11,874 bases of DNA from Alphaproteobacteria bacterium (GTDB lineage: Bacteria > Pseudomonadota > Alphaproteobacteria > Rickettsiales > UBA8987): assembly GCA_023269645.1 (NCBI GenBank), contig JAHFPR010000034.1:1-11874 (forward strand). The letters are read 5' to 3'. A program made the translations under genes and the position numbers. Under the pieces are notes generated by a model, which was given only the letters and a program-made list of their open reading frames with translations, did not search any database and was not told where the DNA came from. The number at the start of each line of letters is the position of its first letter. Position 1 is the stretch's first letter. This document shows, in pieces, positions 6,317 through 11,874 of the stretch.

Positions 6317-6349
6317 ATTATATAACAGCAGGTGTTAAGGAAGCGTTAA
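6317..6349 (-). promoter_or_regulatory. CtrA-type promoter of the racemase-like gene
   Basis: A perfect TTAA-GGAAGCG-TTAA lies at 6335-6349 and a consensus TATAAT (minus strand) at 6317-6322, 12 bases apart. The box covers the -35 position, the classic layout for CtrA activation. The start codon at 6295 is 21 bases further downstream with its own AAAGGA. Confidence 0.72.
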
Positions 6350-6388
6350 GTAAAGACTGGCTACAGGAATTTTTTATCGTTATTATGG

Positions 6389-6985
6389 TCAGGCGTGGCC
6401 GGCCTGTTCGGAATACATCAGCGGGTCAACCCCGGCGGATTTGTTGGCGAGTGCCCATTTGGAACTGTTATCCGCATCGAACACCAGCCCTTTGCTCGCG
6501 GGCACGGTGAGCCAGCTATTGGCCAGAATTTCCGCATCCAGCTGATGCGCCGACCACCCCACATAACCGAGCGCAATCATGGAATCCGCCGGGCCGCGCG
6601 CGGATGCAATATCCTCCAGCACTTCCAGGTTGGAGGTCAGCCCGAACGCGCCATCCGCCACCACCATCGTGCCTGCATTCTCATAATCGCCGCCGTGCAG
6701 CACGAAGCCACGCCCCGGCTCCACCGGCCCTCCGGAATAGATCGGAAACTGGAAATCATCCTCTGCGATATTGAGATCGAGGTGCTTAAGCAATTCGCGG
6801 CTATCGAAATTGAGTACGGGCTTGTTGACCACAATCCCCATCGCGCCATCCTTGTTATGGACGCACACATAAATCACCGTGCGCGAGAAATAGGAATTCT
6901 GCAGCGACGGCGTGGCAATAATAAGCTGCCCTGCGAGGTATCCGCTTTCTTCCGGTGTGATCTGTTCTTTCTTTTTAACCGCCAT
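6389..6985 (-). CDS. YqgE/AlgH family protein (UPF0301/DUF179)
   Basis: The 198-residue product matches the YqgE/AlgH fold: GYLAGQLIIATPSLQNSYFSRTV near residue 15, VCVHNKDGAMGIVVNKP at about 40-56, YSGGPVEPGRGFVLHG at 83-98, FGLTSNLEVLEDIA at 115-128 and ALGYVGWSAHQLDAEILANSWL at 138-159. The family is cytoplasmic and widespread in Gram-negative bacteria. AlgH was linked to alginate regulation in Pseudomonas, but the biochemical role is not settled. The ATG at 6985 starts MAVKKKEQ. There is no Shine-Dalgarno, and a TATACT -10 box ends eight bases upstream, so the message is probably leaderless or nearly so. Confidence 0.9.
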   Translation of the reverse strand: MAVKKKEQITPEESGYLAGQLIIATPSLQNSYFSRTVIYVCVHNKDGAMGIVVNKPVLNFDSRELLKHLDLNIAEDDFQFPIYSGGPVEPGRGFVLHGGDYENAGTMVVADGAFGLTSNLEVLEDIASARGPADSMIALGYVGWSAHQLDAEILANSWLTVPASKGLVFDADNSSKWALANKSAGVDPLMYSEQAGHA

Positions 6986-6993
6986 AGCGCATC

Positions 6994-7002
6994 AGTATAC
7001 CA
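6994..7002 (-). promoter_or_regulatory. Extended -10 promoter of the yqgE/algH gene, near-leaderless
   Basis: The minus strand reads TGG-TATACT, an extended -10 element, ending eight bases before the ATG at 6985. Transcription should start at or within a base or two of the start codon. The -35 region is poorly defined, which is common with extended -10 promoters. Confidence 0.55.
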
Positions 7003-7057
7003 CAATCCGGAGCAAAAATACAGCGGGACGTGCGGAATTGAATATTATCGTTATATA

Positions 7058-8035
7058 TCAATTTATTTCATCCACTCCACCCGCATCCCGGATGATATAG
7101 AGCGGGCGATGCTTGGTTTCGCCGTAAATCCTGCTGATATATTCCCCGATGATGCCGAGGCTTAAGAGCTGCATCCCGCCCAGGAACAGCATCACCGTCA
7201 TCAGCGAGGCGTAACCGGGCATATCCACGCCCAGCAGCAGCGTTTTCATGAAGATGAACAAGCCATACACCAGCGCACCCAGCGAAATCATGAATCCGAT
7301 ATACGTCCACACCTGCAATGGGGCTGAGGTGAAGGAAAAAATACCGTCCAGTGCCAGCCGCCAGAGTTTTCGGTAATTCTGCTTCGCGGTTCCGGCGGCA
7401 CGCTCCGGCCTGTCGAAATAAAGCTGCGTGGTCTTGAAGCCCGCCCAGCTCAGCAGCCCTTTCATGAAGCGTGTGCGCTCCGGCAGCCTGTTCACCGCGT
7501 CCACCACTTTCCTGTCCATCAGCCGGAAATCCCCGGCATTTTCAGGAATGCGGGTATGCGCAATTTTCTGGATGAATTTATAAAAATATTTCGCTGTGGT
7601 GCGTTTCATCCACGTATCATCGTTGCGGGATTGGCGGATGGCCCGCACCACCTCGAATCCCTCGCGCCATTGCCGCACCATTTCCGCGATCAGTTCCGGC
7701 GGATCCTGCAAATCCACATCCATCGGGATAATAGCCCGCCCGGAGGCATGGTGCAACCCGGCAGTCAACGCGGCCTCCTTGCCGAAATTCCTGGAAAACG
7801 AGATAAACTTCACCCGCACGTCTTTCGCCCGCAGCACCGCGAGGCAGGCCAGGGTCGTATCCGTACTGCCATCATCCACGAACAGAATCTCCCAATCCTC
7901 CGTGACGGGCGAGAGCACACTGATAATGCGGTTGTAGAAAATATCCACCACCCCCTCCTCGTTATGCACCGGCACTACGAGCGACAGCATCGGGCGCACT
8001 GTAGCATCTTTCGGCGATACATCCTGTTCCGGCAT
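7058..8035 (-). CDS. GT2-family membrane glycosyltransferase, GtrB/DPM1-like
   Basis: The protein probably transfers a sugar from a nucleotide donor to a polyprenyl-phosphate carrier at the inner membrane, as GtrB and dolichol-phosphate-mannose synthase do. In the 325-residue product the GT-A domain begins with LSLVVPVHNEEGVV (17-30), followed by EILFVDDGSTDTT (49-61, nucleotide binding) and MDVDLQDPPELI (105-116, metal-binding DxD-type). FSRNFGKEAALTAGL and NAGDFRLMDRKV are also typical. Two C-terminal membrane helices follow at about 243-267 and 277-299, ending GEYISRIYGETKHRPLYIIRD. I place the start at the ATG at 8035, five bases after AAAGGAG; in-frame ATGs at 8050 and 8059 lack such a site. 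No flippase or partner transferase is nearby, so the glycan target (lipid A, O-antigen or other) is unknown. Confidence 0.9.
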   Translation of the reverse strand: MPEQDVSPKDATVRPMLSLVVPVHNEEGVVDIFYNRIISVLSPVTEDWEILFVDDGSTDTTLACLAVLRAKDVRVKFISFSRNFGKEAALTAGLHHASGRAIIPMDVDLQDPPELIAEMVRQWREGFEVVRAIRQSRNDDTWMKRTTAKYFYKFIQKIAHTRIPENAGDFRLMDRKVVDAVNRLPERTRFMKGLLSWAGFKTTQLYFDRPERAAGTAKQNYRKLWRLALDGIFSFTSAPLQVWTYIGFMISLGALVYGLFIFMKTLLLGVDMPGYASLMTVMLFLGGMQLLSLGIIGEYISRIYGETKHRPLYIIRDAGGVDEIN

Positions 8036-8061
8036 AATGGCTCCTTTCATCCTTGTCATCG

Positions 8062-8090
8062 TTCATACAATAAAAACCACGCGGCCTCAA
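8062..8090 (-). promoter_or_regulatory. Likely promoter of the glycosyltransferase gene
   Basis: On the minus strand TTGAGG (8085-8090) and TATGAA (8062-8067) are separated by exactly 17 bases. Transcription would begin about 20 bases before the ATG at 8035, leaving a short leader that contains the AAAGGAG ribosome site. Confidence 0.5.
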
Positions 8091-8153
8091 GGCATGGAAT
8101 AACTATTGATTCCGCGCGCGTAGTAGCGTAGTTTGCCGAGCCATTACTCCGCC

Positions 8154-8326
8154 CGCGTGTCATCAAATTCGCCGGGCTGTGACGAAAATGGCTATTTCCG
8201 AGAACCGGAGCGCAGCGTACATTGGTACGTGAAGCATCCGGACAGCGTCCGCCGAAACCTCGGCGTAGGCGGAAGCGCAGGAGATGGGCATTTGCAGGCC
8301 AGCACGGTAGAATTTGATGACACGCG
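8154..8326. repeat. 173-base element with perfect 17-base terminal inverted repeats and internal hairpins
   Basis: CGCGTGTCATCAAATTC at 8154-8170 is the exact reverse complement of 8310-8326. Imperfect pairing continues inwards (GCTG and AAATG blocks). The centre holds two further hairpins: CGTAC-ATTG-GTACG inside CCGG ends (about 8204-8241), and TCCGCC...GGCGGA (about 8248-8273). It can fold as a cruciform in DNA or a branched RNA. It has no convincing reading frame. It ends four bases before the tRNA gene and contains the only evident -10-like box (TAGAAT, 8308-8313) for that tRNA. It is either a miniature mobile element or a structured RNA. Confidence 0.75.
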
Positions 8327-8330
8327 ATGT

Positions 8331-8406
8331 GCCGCTTTAGCTCAGCCGGTAGAGCACCGCATTCGTAATGCGGGGGTCGGGTGTTCGAGTCACCCAAGCG
8401 GCACCA
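8331..8406 (+). tRNA. tRNA-Thr, anticodon CGT
   Basis: A full cloverleaf is visible. The acceptor stem is GCCGCTT/AAGCGGC, the D arm GCTC...GAGC, and the anticodon arm CCGCA-TTCGTAA-TGCGG with anticodon CGT, reading ACG (Thr). A five-base variable loop GGGTC and the T arm GGGTG-TTCGAGT-CACCC follow. The discriminator is A and the CCA end is encoded. The inverted-repeat element ends four bases upstream, and its TAGAAT at 8308-8313 is well placed as the -10 box. The next protein gene starts 36 bases downstream. Confidence 0.96.
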
Positions 8407-8441
8407 TTTTCTCTTTCCACCTCTTGATCAAGGATCGCGCC

Positions 8442-8807
8442 ATGCTTGAACTCATTAAAGGTTTTCCGGAAAATGTCGTTGCCATCTCCGCCAGCGGCAT
8501 GGTGACGCGGAAGGATTATAACGACGTACTGATCCCAGCGGCAAAAAAAGCCTTCGCGCGCTATGAAAAAATCCGCGTCTATTACGAGATTTCCCCAAAA
8601 TTCACCGGCTTCGCCCCCGCCGCCGCCTGGGAAGATTTCAAATTCGGGATGGAGCATTTCTTCCACTGGGAGCGTATTGCGGTGGTAACGGATGTGGAGT
8701 GGGTGCGGCTTACCATCAACGCGCTGCGCTTCATGTTCCCCGGCCAGGCACAGGTATTCAAGGTCGCGGAAGCGAAGGCCGCGAAGGAATGGATCACAAG
8801 CCTTTAG
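8442..8807 (+). CDS. SpoIIAA-like (STAS-type) protein
   Basis: The 121-residue product fits the SpoIIAA-like family of small cytoplasmic STAS-fold proteins: MLELIKGFPENVVAISASGMVTRKDYNDVLIPAA at the start, then a strand YEKIRVYYEI, an acidic/aromatic stretch AAAWEDFKFGMEHFFHWERIAVVTDVEWVR, and a C-terminal AKAAKEWITSL. Family members are common in proteobacteria; most have no assigned partner, though the fold suggests protein or lipid interaction. The ATG at 8442 is preceded by AAGGA. The frame is open further upstream through the tRNA and the repeat, but that part is not protein. The DUF1223 gene follows after 15 bases on the same strand, so the two may be co-transcribed. Confidence 0.85.
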   Translation: MLELIKGFPENVVAISASGMVTRKDYNDVLIPAAKKAFARYEKIRVYYEISPKFTGFAPAAAWEDFKFGMEHFFHWERIAVVTDVEWVRLTINALRFMFPGQAQVFKVAEAKAAKEWITSL

Positions 8808-8822
8808 CCCGAAGCGCACTGA

Positions 8823-9548
8823 ATGAAAAAACGCCTTATCTTCAGTCTGCTTCTCACGACTGTGCTTCTGCCCGCCGCTGCTGGCGCGCATCCGGTGGTG
8901 GTGGAGCTTTTTACCTCCCAGGGCTGCCCCGCCTGCCCGCCTGCCGATGAAATTTTCAGCGGGATGGTGGAGGATAATCCGGATGTGCTCGCCCTCGCCT
9001 TCCATGTGGATTACTGGGATGGACGGGGCTGGAAAGATCCGTTCGGCAGCCCGAAATTTTCTGATCGCCAGCATGATTATGCCGATGTGTTCGGCAGCAC
9101 CAGCGTATTCACCCCGCAGATTATCGTGAACGGGATGAAATCCCTCGCGGGCGGCAGGCAGCGGGATATTTACAAGGCCATCAAAAAAGCGGCGGAGTCA
9201 GACGCGCCCGCAGTGGATGTAACACTGGAGATGGCTGCGGACGGAAAAAAAATCCGTGGCAGTATCGTCCCGGAATCGGAGGAAGCGCGCGGCCCCGCCG
9301 ACATCTGGCTCGTCACCTACAACGAGCGGAACAAGAACAGGATAAGCTGGGGGGAAAATATCGGCGTGACTTTCGATAACCGCCACACCGTCAATTACCT
9401 CGCGCGGCTGGGCGAATGGAAAGGTGGCAACATGGAATTCACGATGGATAACGGCTCCAGCGCGGATTACGCCGCCATCATCGTGCAACGCCCGAACATG
9501 GGCGAAGTGCTGGGCGGCGCAAGCGTCGCGCTGGGGGAAGCGGATTAG
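8823..9548 (+). CDS. DUF1223 family exported thioredoxin-fold protein
   Basis: The 241-residue product has a signal sequence (MKKRLIFSLLLTTVLLPAAAGA-HP, cleavage near residue 22). The DUF1223 signature follows: VVVELFTSQGCPACPPADEIF, with a CPAC dithiol pair at about 35-38, LALAFHVDYWDGRGWKDPFGSPKFSDRQ, and GSTSVFTPQIIVNG. The fold is thioredoxin-like, so a periplasmic disulfide-related role is plausible but not established for the family. Family members usually read CSSC where this has CPAC. The C-terminal half (DVTLEMAADGKKIRGSI..., NIGVTFDNRHTVNYL) is the usual beta-rich region. The ATG lies 15 bases after the SpoIIAA-like gene with no clear Shine-Dalgarno. The gene converges on the RTX protease with only 15 bases between the two stops and no obvious terminator. 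Confidence 0.9.
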   Translation: MKKRLIFSLLLTTVLLPAAAGAHPVVVELFTSQGCPACPPADEIFSGMVEDNPDVLALAFHVDYWDGRGWKDPFGSPKFSDRQHDYADVFGSTSVFTPQIIVNGMKSLAGGRQRDIYKAIKKAAESDAPAVDVTLEMAADGKKIRGSIVPESEEARGPADIWLVTYNERNKNRISWGENIGVTFDNRHTVNYLARLGEWKGGNMEFTMDNGSSADYAAIIVQRPNMGEVLGGASVALGEAD

Positions 9549-9563
9549 CCGCTTTCATTTCTC

Positions 9564-11009
9564 TCACGAAAACAAAAAATCGCCTGCGTCCAGGCCGCCC
9601 GCCACCACGCCAAGCAGGGTGATCGTGCTGGTGGAATCCAGTGCAATCCGTGCGTGATCGCTGAAGAACTGCACGGCATTCATGATGTTCGCGGCATTCA
9701 CGTTCCAGCCTTTCAGCCCGATGCTATCCTCATCGTGGTGGAAATCGGTGATGGTATCGAACCCCGCGCGCGGCGCATAAAAATAGAACGCATCGTTCCC
9801 CGCGCCGCCCGTCAGCGCATCGTTGCCAGCATCGCCGGAGATGAAATCGTTGCCTTCCCCGCCGATGAGCGCATCGTTGCCCTGCCCGCCCAGGAGTGCA
9901 TCACCGCCCGCGCCGCCGTTCAGCGTATCGTTGCCCGCATTGCCGCTCATGGTATCGTTGCCATCGCCGCCGACGATATTATCGTTGCCGTTATTGCCGG
10001 AAAGCTGGTTATTGAGCGCGTTTCCGGTGATCGCATCGTTGCCGGAACCTCCCGAAGCGTTCTCGATATTCGCACCGAACGCCACCCAGAAGCTGGTTTT
10101 TCCGATGTGCGACACATCCGCAAGCCCCTCTCGCAGATCAATCGTTGCCGCATTCCGATAAGACGCAGCGTTGATGGCATCCGCACCCGCGCCGTCCCAG
10201 ATCGTGAACACTTTTGCTTCGCCGCCGTTGATGGTGTAGGTATCGTTCCCGGAGTGATAATTATGGTTTACACCATACACCTGCTGTATCGCCGCAATGT
10301 CATAAATCTGGAGGGTTTGCGGCGCATTCGGGCCGAAGCGGCTCGCCGTGTTTCCGCCCGCCCAGCCGCCCGCCGGGGCAGCAGCGTCCGAGCCGTTATA
10401 CGACATGATGGAAGCGTTCGCGCTATCCTCGTTCACGGGCAGCGTGCTCGCACCCTCGAACGGGTGCTTCATCCCCATCGCATGGCCGACCTCGTGCATG
10501 AACATCCGGAAGCCGAACTGCCCTTTGGCAAGTGCCCCGCCGCTATAGGCATGATCAATGGTAATATCCGCGCCATCATTGATGGGATTATAGCCCCAGC
10601 CTGCCAGATCCCCCGGCAAATCCGCCTGGCGGAACACGATGTTGGCTCCCGCAGGATTCGTGGTGTGCACCTGCGTGAACATCACATTCGCCACGTTTGC
10701 ATATTCCTGCATCGCAGCCACCATCGCCGCTTGCTGCGTGGTGTTAAACAGCGCGAAACCCTTGGCTCCCCCGGCAGAATCACCGAAATGCCCAGCCCGT
10801 GCATCGAACGTATAGGTGATGGTGCTGACTGTGAACTGCGCGCCGCTGTTCAGCCCCGCTGCCGCGTAAGCCGGCGCACCGGAACTCTCCGCCGTATCGT
10901 GGAGCGGCTGCGCGCCAGACCGGGCGGCCTTTACTACGGTGTGATCGGCCTGGGGCTGCGCCATGCACCCCGGACAGCCGCAAGTCATCATATGCGTATT
11001 AGCCGTCAT
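9564..11009 (-). CDS. Serralysin-like (M10) RTX zinc metalloprotease
   Basis: This is a secreted calcium-dependent zinc endopeptidase. In the 481-residue product the zinc site is HEVGHAMGMKHP at 172-183 (HExxHxxGxxHxP-type) and the Met-turn is SIMSY at 200-204. The C-terminal half holds about ten RTX nonapeptides (GGxGNDxxx) at about 319-408, which bind calcium and form a beta-roll. The protein ends DAGDFLFS, an acidic-hydrophobic end like serralysin type I secretion signals. There is no N-terminal signal peptide, as expected for type I secretion. The N-terminus carries MMTCGCPGCMAQ; in serralysins the propeptide keeps the enzyme inactive, and a Cys there could bind the zinc, but this is inference. 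The ATG at 11009 has GGGGA upstream; an in-frame GTG at 11054 would add 15 residues. No exporter or inhibitor gene is in the window. Confidence 0.92.
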   Translation of the reverse strand: MTANTHMMTCGCPGCMAQPQADHTVVKAARSGAQPLHDTAESSGAPAYAAAGLNSGAQFTVSTITYTFDARAGHFGDSAGGAKGFALFNTTQQAAMVAAMQEYANVANVMFTQVHTTNPAGANIVFRQADLPGDLAGWGYNPINDGADITIDHAYSGGALAKGQFGFRMFMHEVGHAMGMKHPFEGASTLPVNEDSANASIMSYNGSDAAAPAGGWAGGNTASRFGPNAPQTLQIYDIAAIQQVYGVNHNYHSGNDTYTINGGEAKVFTIWDGAGADAINAASYRNAATIDLREGLADVSHIGKTSFWVAFGANIENASGGSGNDAITGNALNNQLSGNNGNDNIVGGDGNDTMSGNAGNDTLNGGAGGDALLGGQGNDALIGGEGNDFISGDAGNDALTGGAGNDAFYFYAPRAGFDTITDFHHDEDSIGLKGWNVNAANIMNAVQFFSDHARIALDSTSTITLLGVVAGGLDAGDFLFS

Positions 11010-11123
11010 AGCTTCCCCATCCCCCGATAAACAACTCAAAGGAAATGGTAGCACGTCCGGCTATAATAAGTGGTTAATAGAAATCGCTAAAATGCTTACT
11101 ATATAAACCTTCAACCCGCCACG

Positions 11124-11152
11124 TTGCGGCAGGATAAATTTGCTGATATACT
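11124..11152 (+). promoter_or_regulatory. Likely promoter of the small exported-protein gene
   Basis: TTGCGG (11124-11129) and TATACT (11147-11152) are separated by exactly 17 bases. Transcription would begin near 11159, giving a leader of about 30 bases before the ATG at 11188. The divergent protease gene shares this intergenic region, but I see no comparably good promoter for it. Confidence 0.55.
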
Positions 11153-11187
11153 GGTGTTTGAATAAATATTTTCTATGGACAAATACC

Positions 11188-11670
11188 ATGAAAACAATGA
11201 CTTATGTACTGGCTATCGCCTTGGCTACCACCTTTCTACCTGCGATTGCAGTCGCACAGTCCGCCGGTTCCGGGGATGTTTATAAAAATATCGCTAAAAA
11301 CGCACAACCGGGTACAGACCTCACCCAGTCCGTTTACCTCATCGCCATGACCGTGCAGATGATGCCGCCGGAGGATCGCCAGAAATTCATCATGGAGAGT
11401 GCCAAAGGCATCCAGGATACCCCGCAGAAACAGCGGGCGAGCGCGCTTTCCACCATCGCCGTGCTGCTGAAGGGGATGCCGGAAGACAAACGGCAGGCCA
11501 TGATGGGCTATGTGATGCAGAGCCTTCAGGTAATGAGCGCGGTGGAAAAGGAGATCGTCGCGGTGCAGATGCAGAAGCTCGTGGGCGATATACGCACCCT
11601 CCCGCAAGACCAGCAGACCGCCATCCTCCCCCCGTTCAACCAGGTGATCCACGCCGCTTCGGGGCAGTGA
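11188..11670 (+). CDS. Small exported protein of 160 residues with three degenerate helical repeats
   Basis: I do not recognise a family. A clear signal sequence (MKTMTYVLAIALATTFLPAIAVA-QS) points to export. The mature part is helical and contains three related segments about 38-41 residues apart: QMMPPEDRQKFIMES (about 57-71), KGMPEDKRQAMMGYVM (about 95-110) and RTLPQDQQTAILPPF (about 136-150). Each is preceded by a hydrophobic helix, so the protein is probably a small repeat of helical hairpins. There are no cysteines in the mature part. The frame extends upstream to 11140, but the ATG at 11188 begins the signal peptide. The ribosome site is weak. It diverges from the RTX protease, with which it shares a 178-base intergenic region; a functional link is possible but unsupported. 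Confidence 0.75.
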   Translation: MKTMTYVLAIALATTFLPAIAVAQSAGSGDVYKNIAKNAQPGTDLTQSVYLIAMTVQMMPPEDRQKFIMESAKGIQDTPQKQRASALSTIAVLLKGMPEDKRQAMMGYVMQSLQVMSAVEKEIVAVQMQKLVGDIRTLPQDQQTAILPPFNQVIHAASGQ

Positions 11671-11699
11671 TTATCGGCCACCCACTTAAATTAAGCAAC

Positions 11700-11874
11700 T
11701 ATCCCCTTGAAGCAAATCCTCCGTCATTCCCCGACTTTTTGCGCAGGCAAAAACTATAGGGGCATCCATGCCTGCCCCATCTCATTGTTTTGCGCGCAAT
11801 GCGCGCGGATGGATCGCCCTATAATCGCTTCGCGATTCGGGCGATGACGGCTTTACTTGTTGCAAGGGGATAAT
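11700..11874. repeat. Imperfect long palindrome, possible miniature inverted-repeat transposable element
   Basis: TATCCCCTTG at 11700-11709 is matched by CAAGGGGATA at 11863-11872. Inside them CCGTCAT (11721-11727) pairs with ATGACGG (11844-11850). Further blocks pair inwards: CCCGA with TCGGG, and ATAGGG...ATCCAT near 11756-11769 with ATGGAT...CCCTAT near 11809-11823. TA at both ends would fit target duplication by an IS630/Tc1-like transposase, though the right edge is near the window end. It contains no gene. Confidence 0.65.

Noticed and set aside
5042..6325. Plus-strand open frame of 427 codons
   Set aside because: It is antisense to the racemase-like gene; it has no recognisable motif and no credible start site.
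8133..8441. In-frame upstream extension of the SpoIIAA-like gene
   Set aside because: It runs through the inverted-repeat element and the tRNA gene; a clear ATG with AAGGA is present at 8442.
9654..11030. Plus-strand open frame of 458 codons with repetitive RIVA/IVA-type sequence
   Set aside because: Its repeats are the antisense reading of the RTX nonapeptides of the protease gene.

Overview
This window most likely comes from an alphaproteobacterium of moderately high GC content. The reasons are two perfect CtrA-type boxes (TTAA-N7-TTAA) upstream of genes, a FabI-type enoyl-ACP reductase, a YqgE/AlgH protein, and palindromic repeats scattered through genes and gaps. I cannot name the genus. 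No phage, plasmid or CRISPR signature is visible.

Layout. (1) 1-3360, minus strand: a metal-efflux operon reading leftwards. It encodes a small exported Cys/His/Met-rich protein, a CusB-like membrane fusion protein with an N-terminal heavy-metal-binding domain, and a CusA-like RND pump cut by the left edge. The pump gene carries three copies of a GC-rich double-hairpin repeat. All three have the same orientation, keep the frame open and are read in the same frame, so they appear to add low-complexity peptide inserts to the protein. (2) 3461-4231, plus strand: a fabI-like gene divergent from the efflux operon. (3) 4228-6295, minus strand: a racemase-like protein under a CtrA-type promoter, then two small unknown proteins behind a second CtrA box. 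The small proteins share a KxADYAExxV motif. (4) 6389-8035, minus strand: yqgE/algH with a near-leaderless promoter, and a GtrB/DPM1-like membrane glycosyltransferase. (5) 8036-8441: a gap of about 400 bases without a protein gene. It holds the glycosyltransferase promoter, a 173-base element bounded by perfect 17-base inverted repeats, and tRNA-Thr(CGT). (6) 8442-9548, plus strand: a SpoIIAA-like protein and a DUF1223 thioredoxin-fold exported protein. (7) 9564-11009, minus strand: a serralysin-like zinc metalloprotease with about ten RTX repeats. (8) 11188-11670, plus strand: a small exported protein with three degenerate internal repeats. (9) 11700-11874: a long imperfect palindrome flanked by TA, resembling a miniature transposable element.

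The genes do not form one pathway. The efflux operon is a unit for copper/silver-type metal export from the periplasm. The CtrA-box genes are probably tied to the cell cycle or envelope programme. The RTX protease should leave the cell by type I secretion, but no exporter is present here. The most notable feature is the repeat biology: three palindromic families, one apparently tolerated inside a functional coding frame in the manner of Rickettsia palindromic elements.
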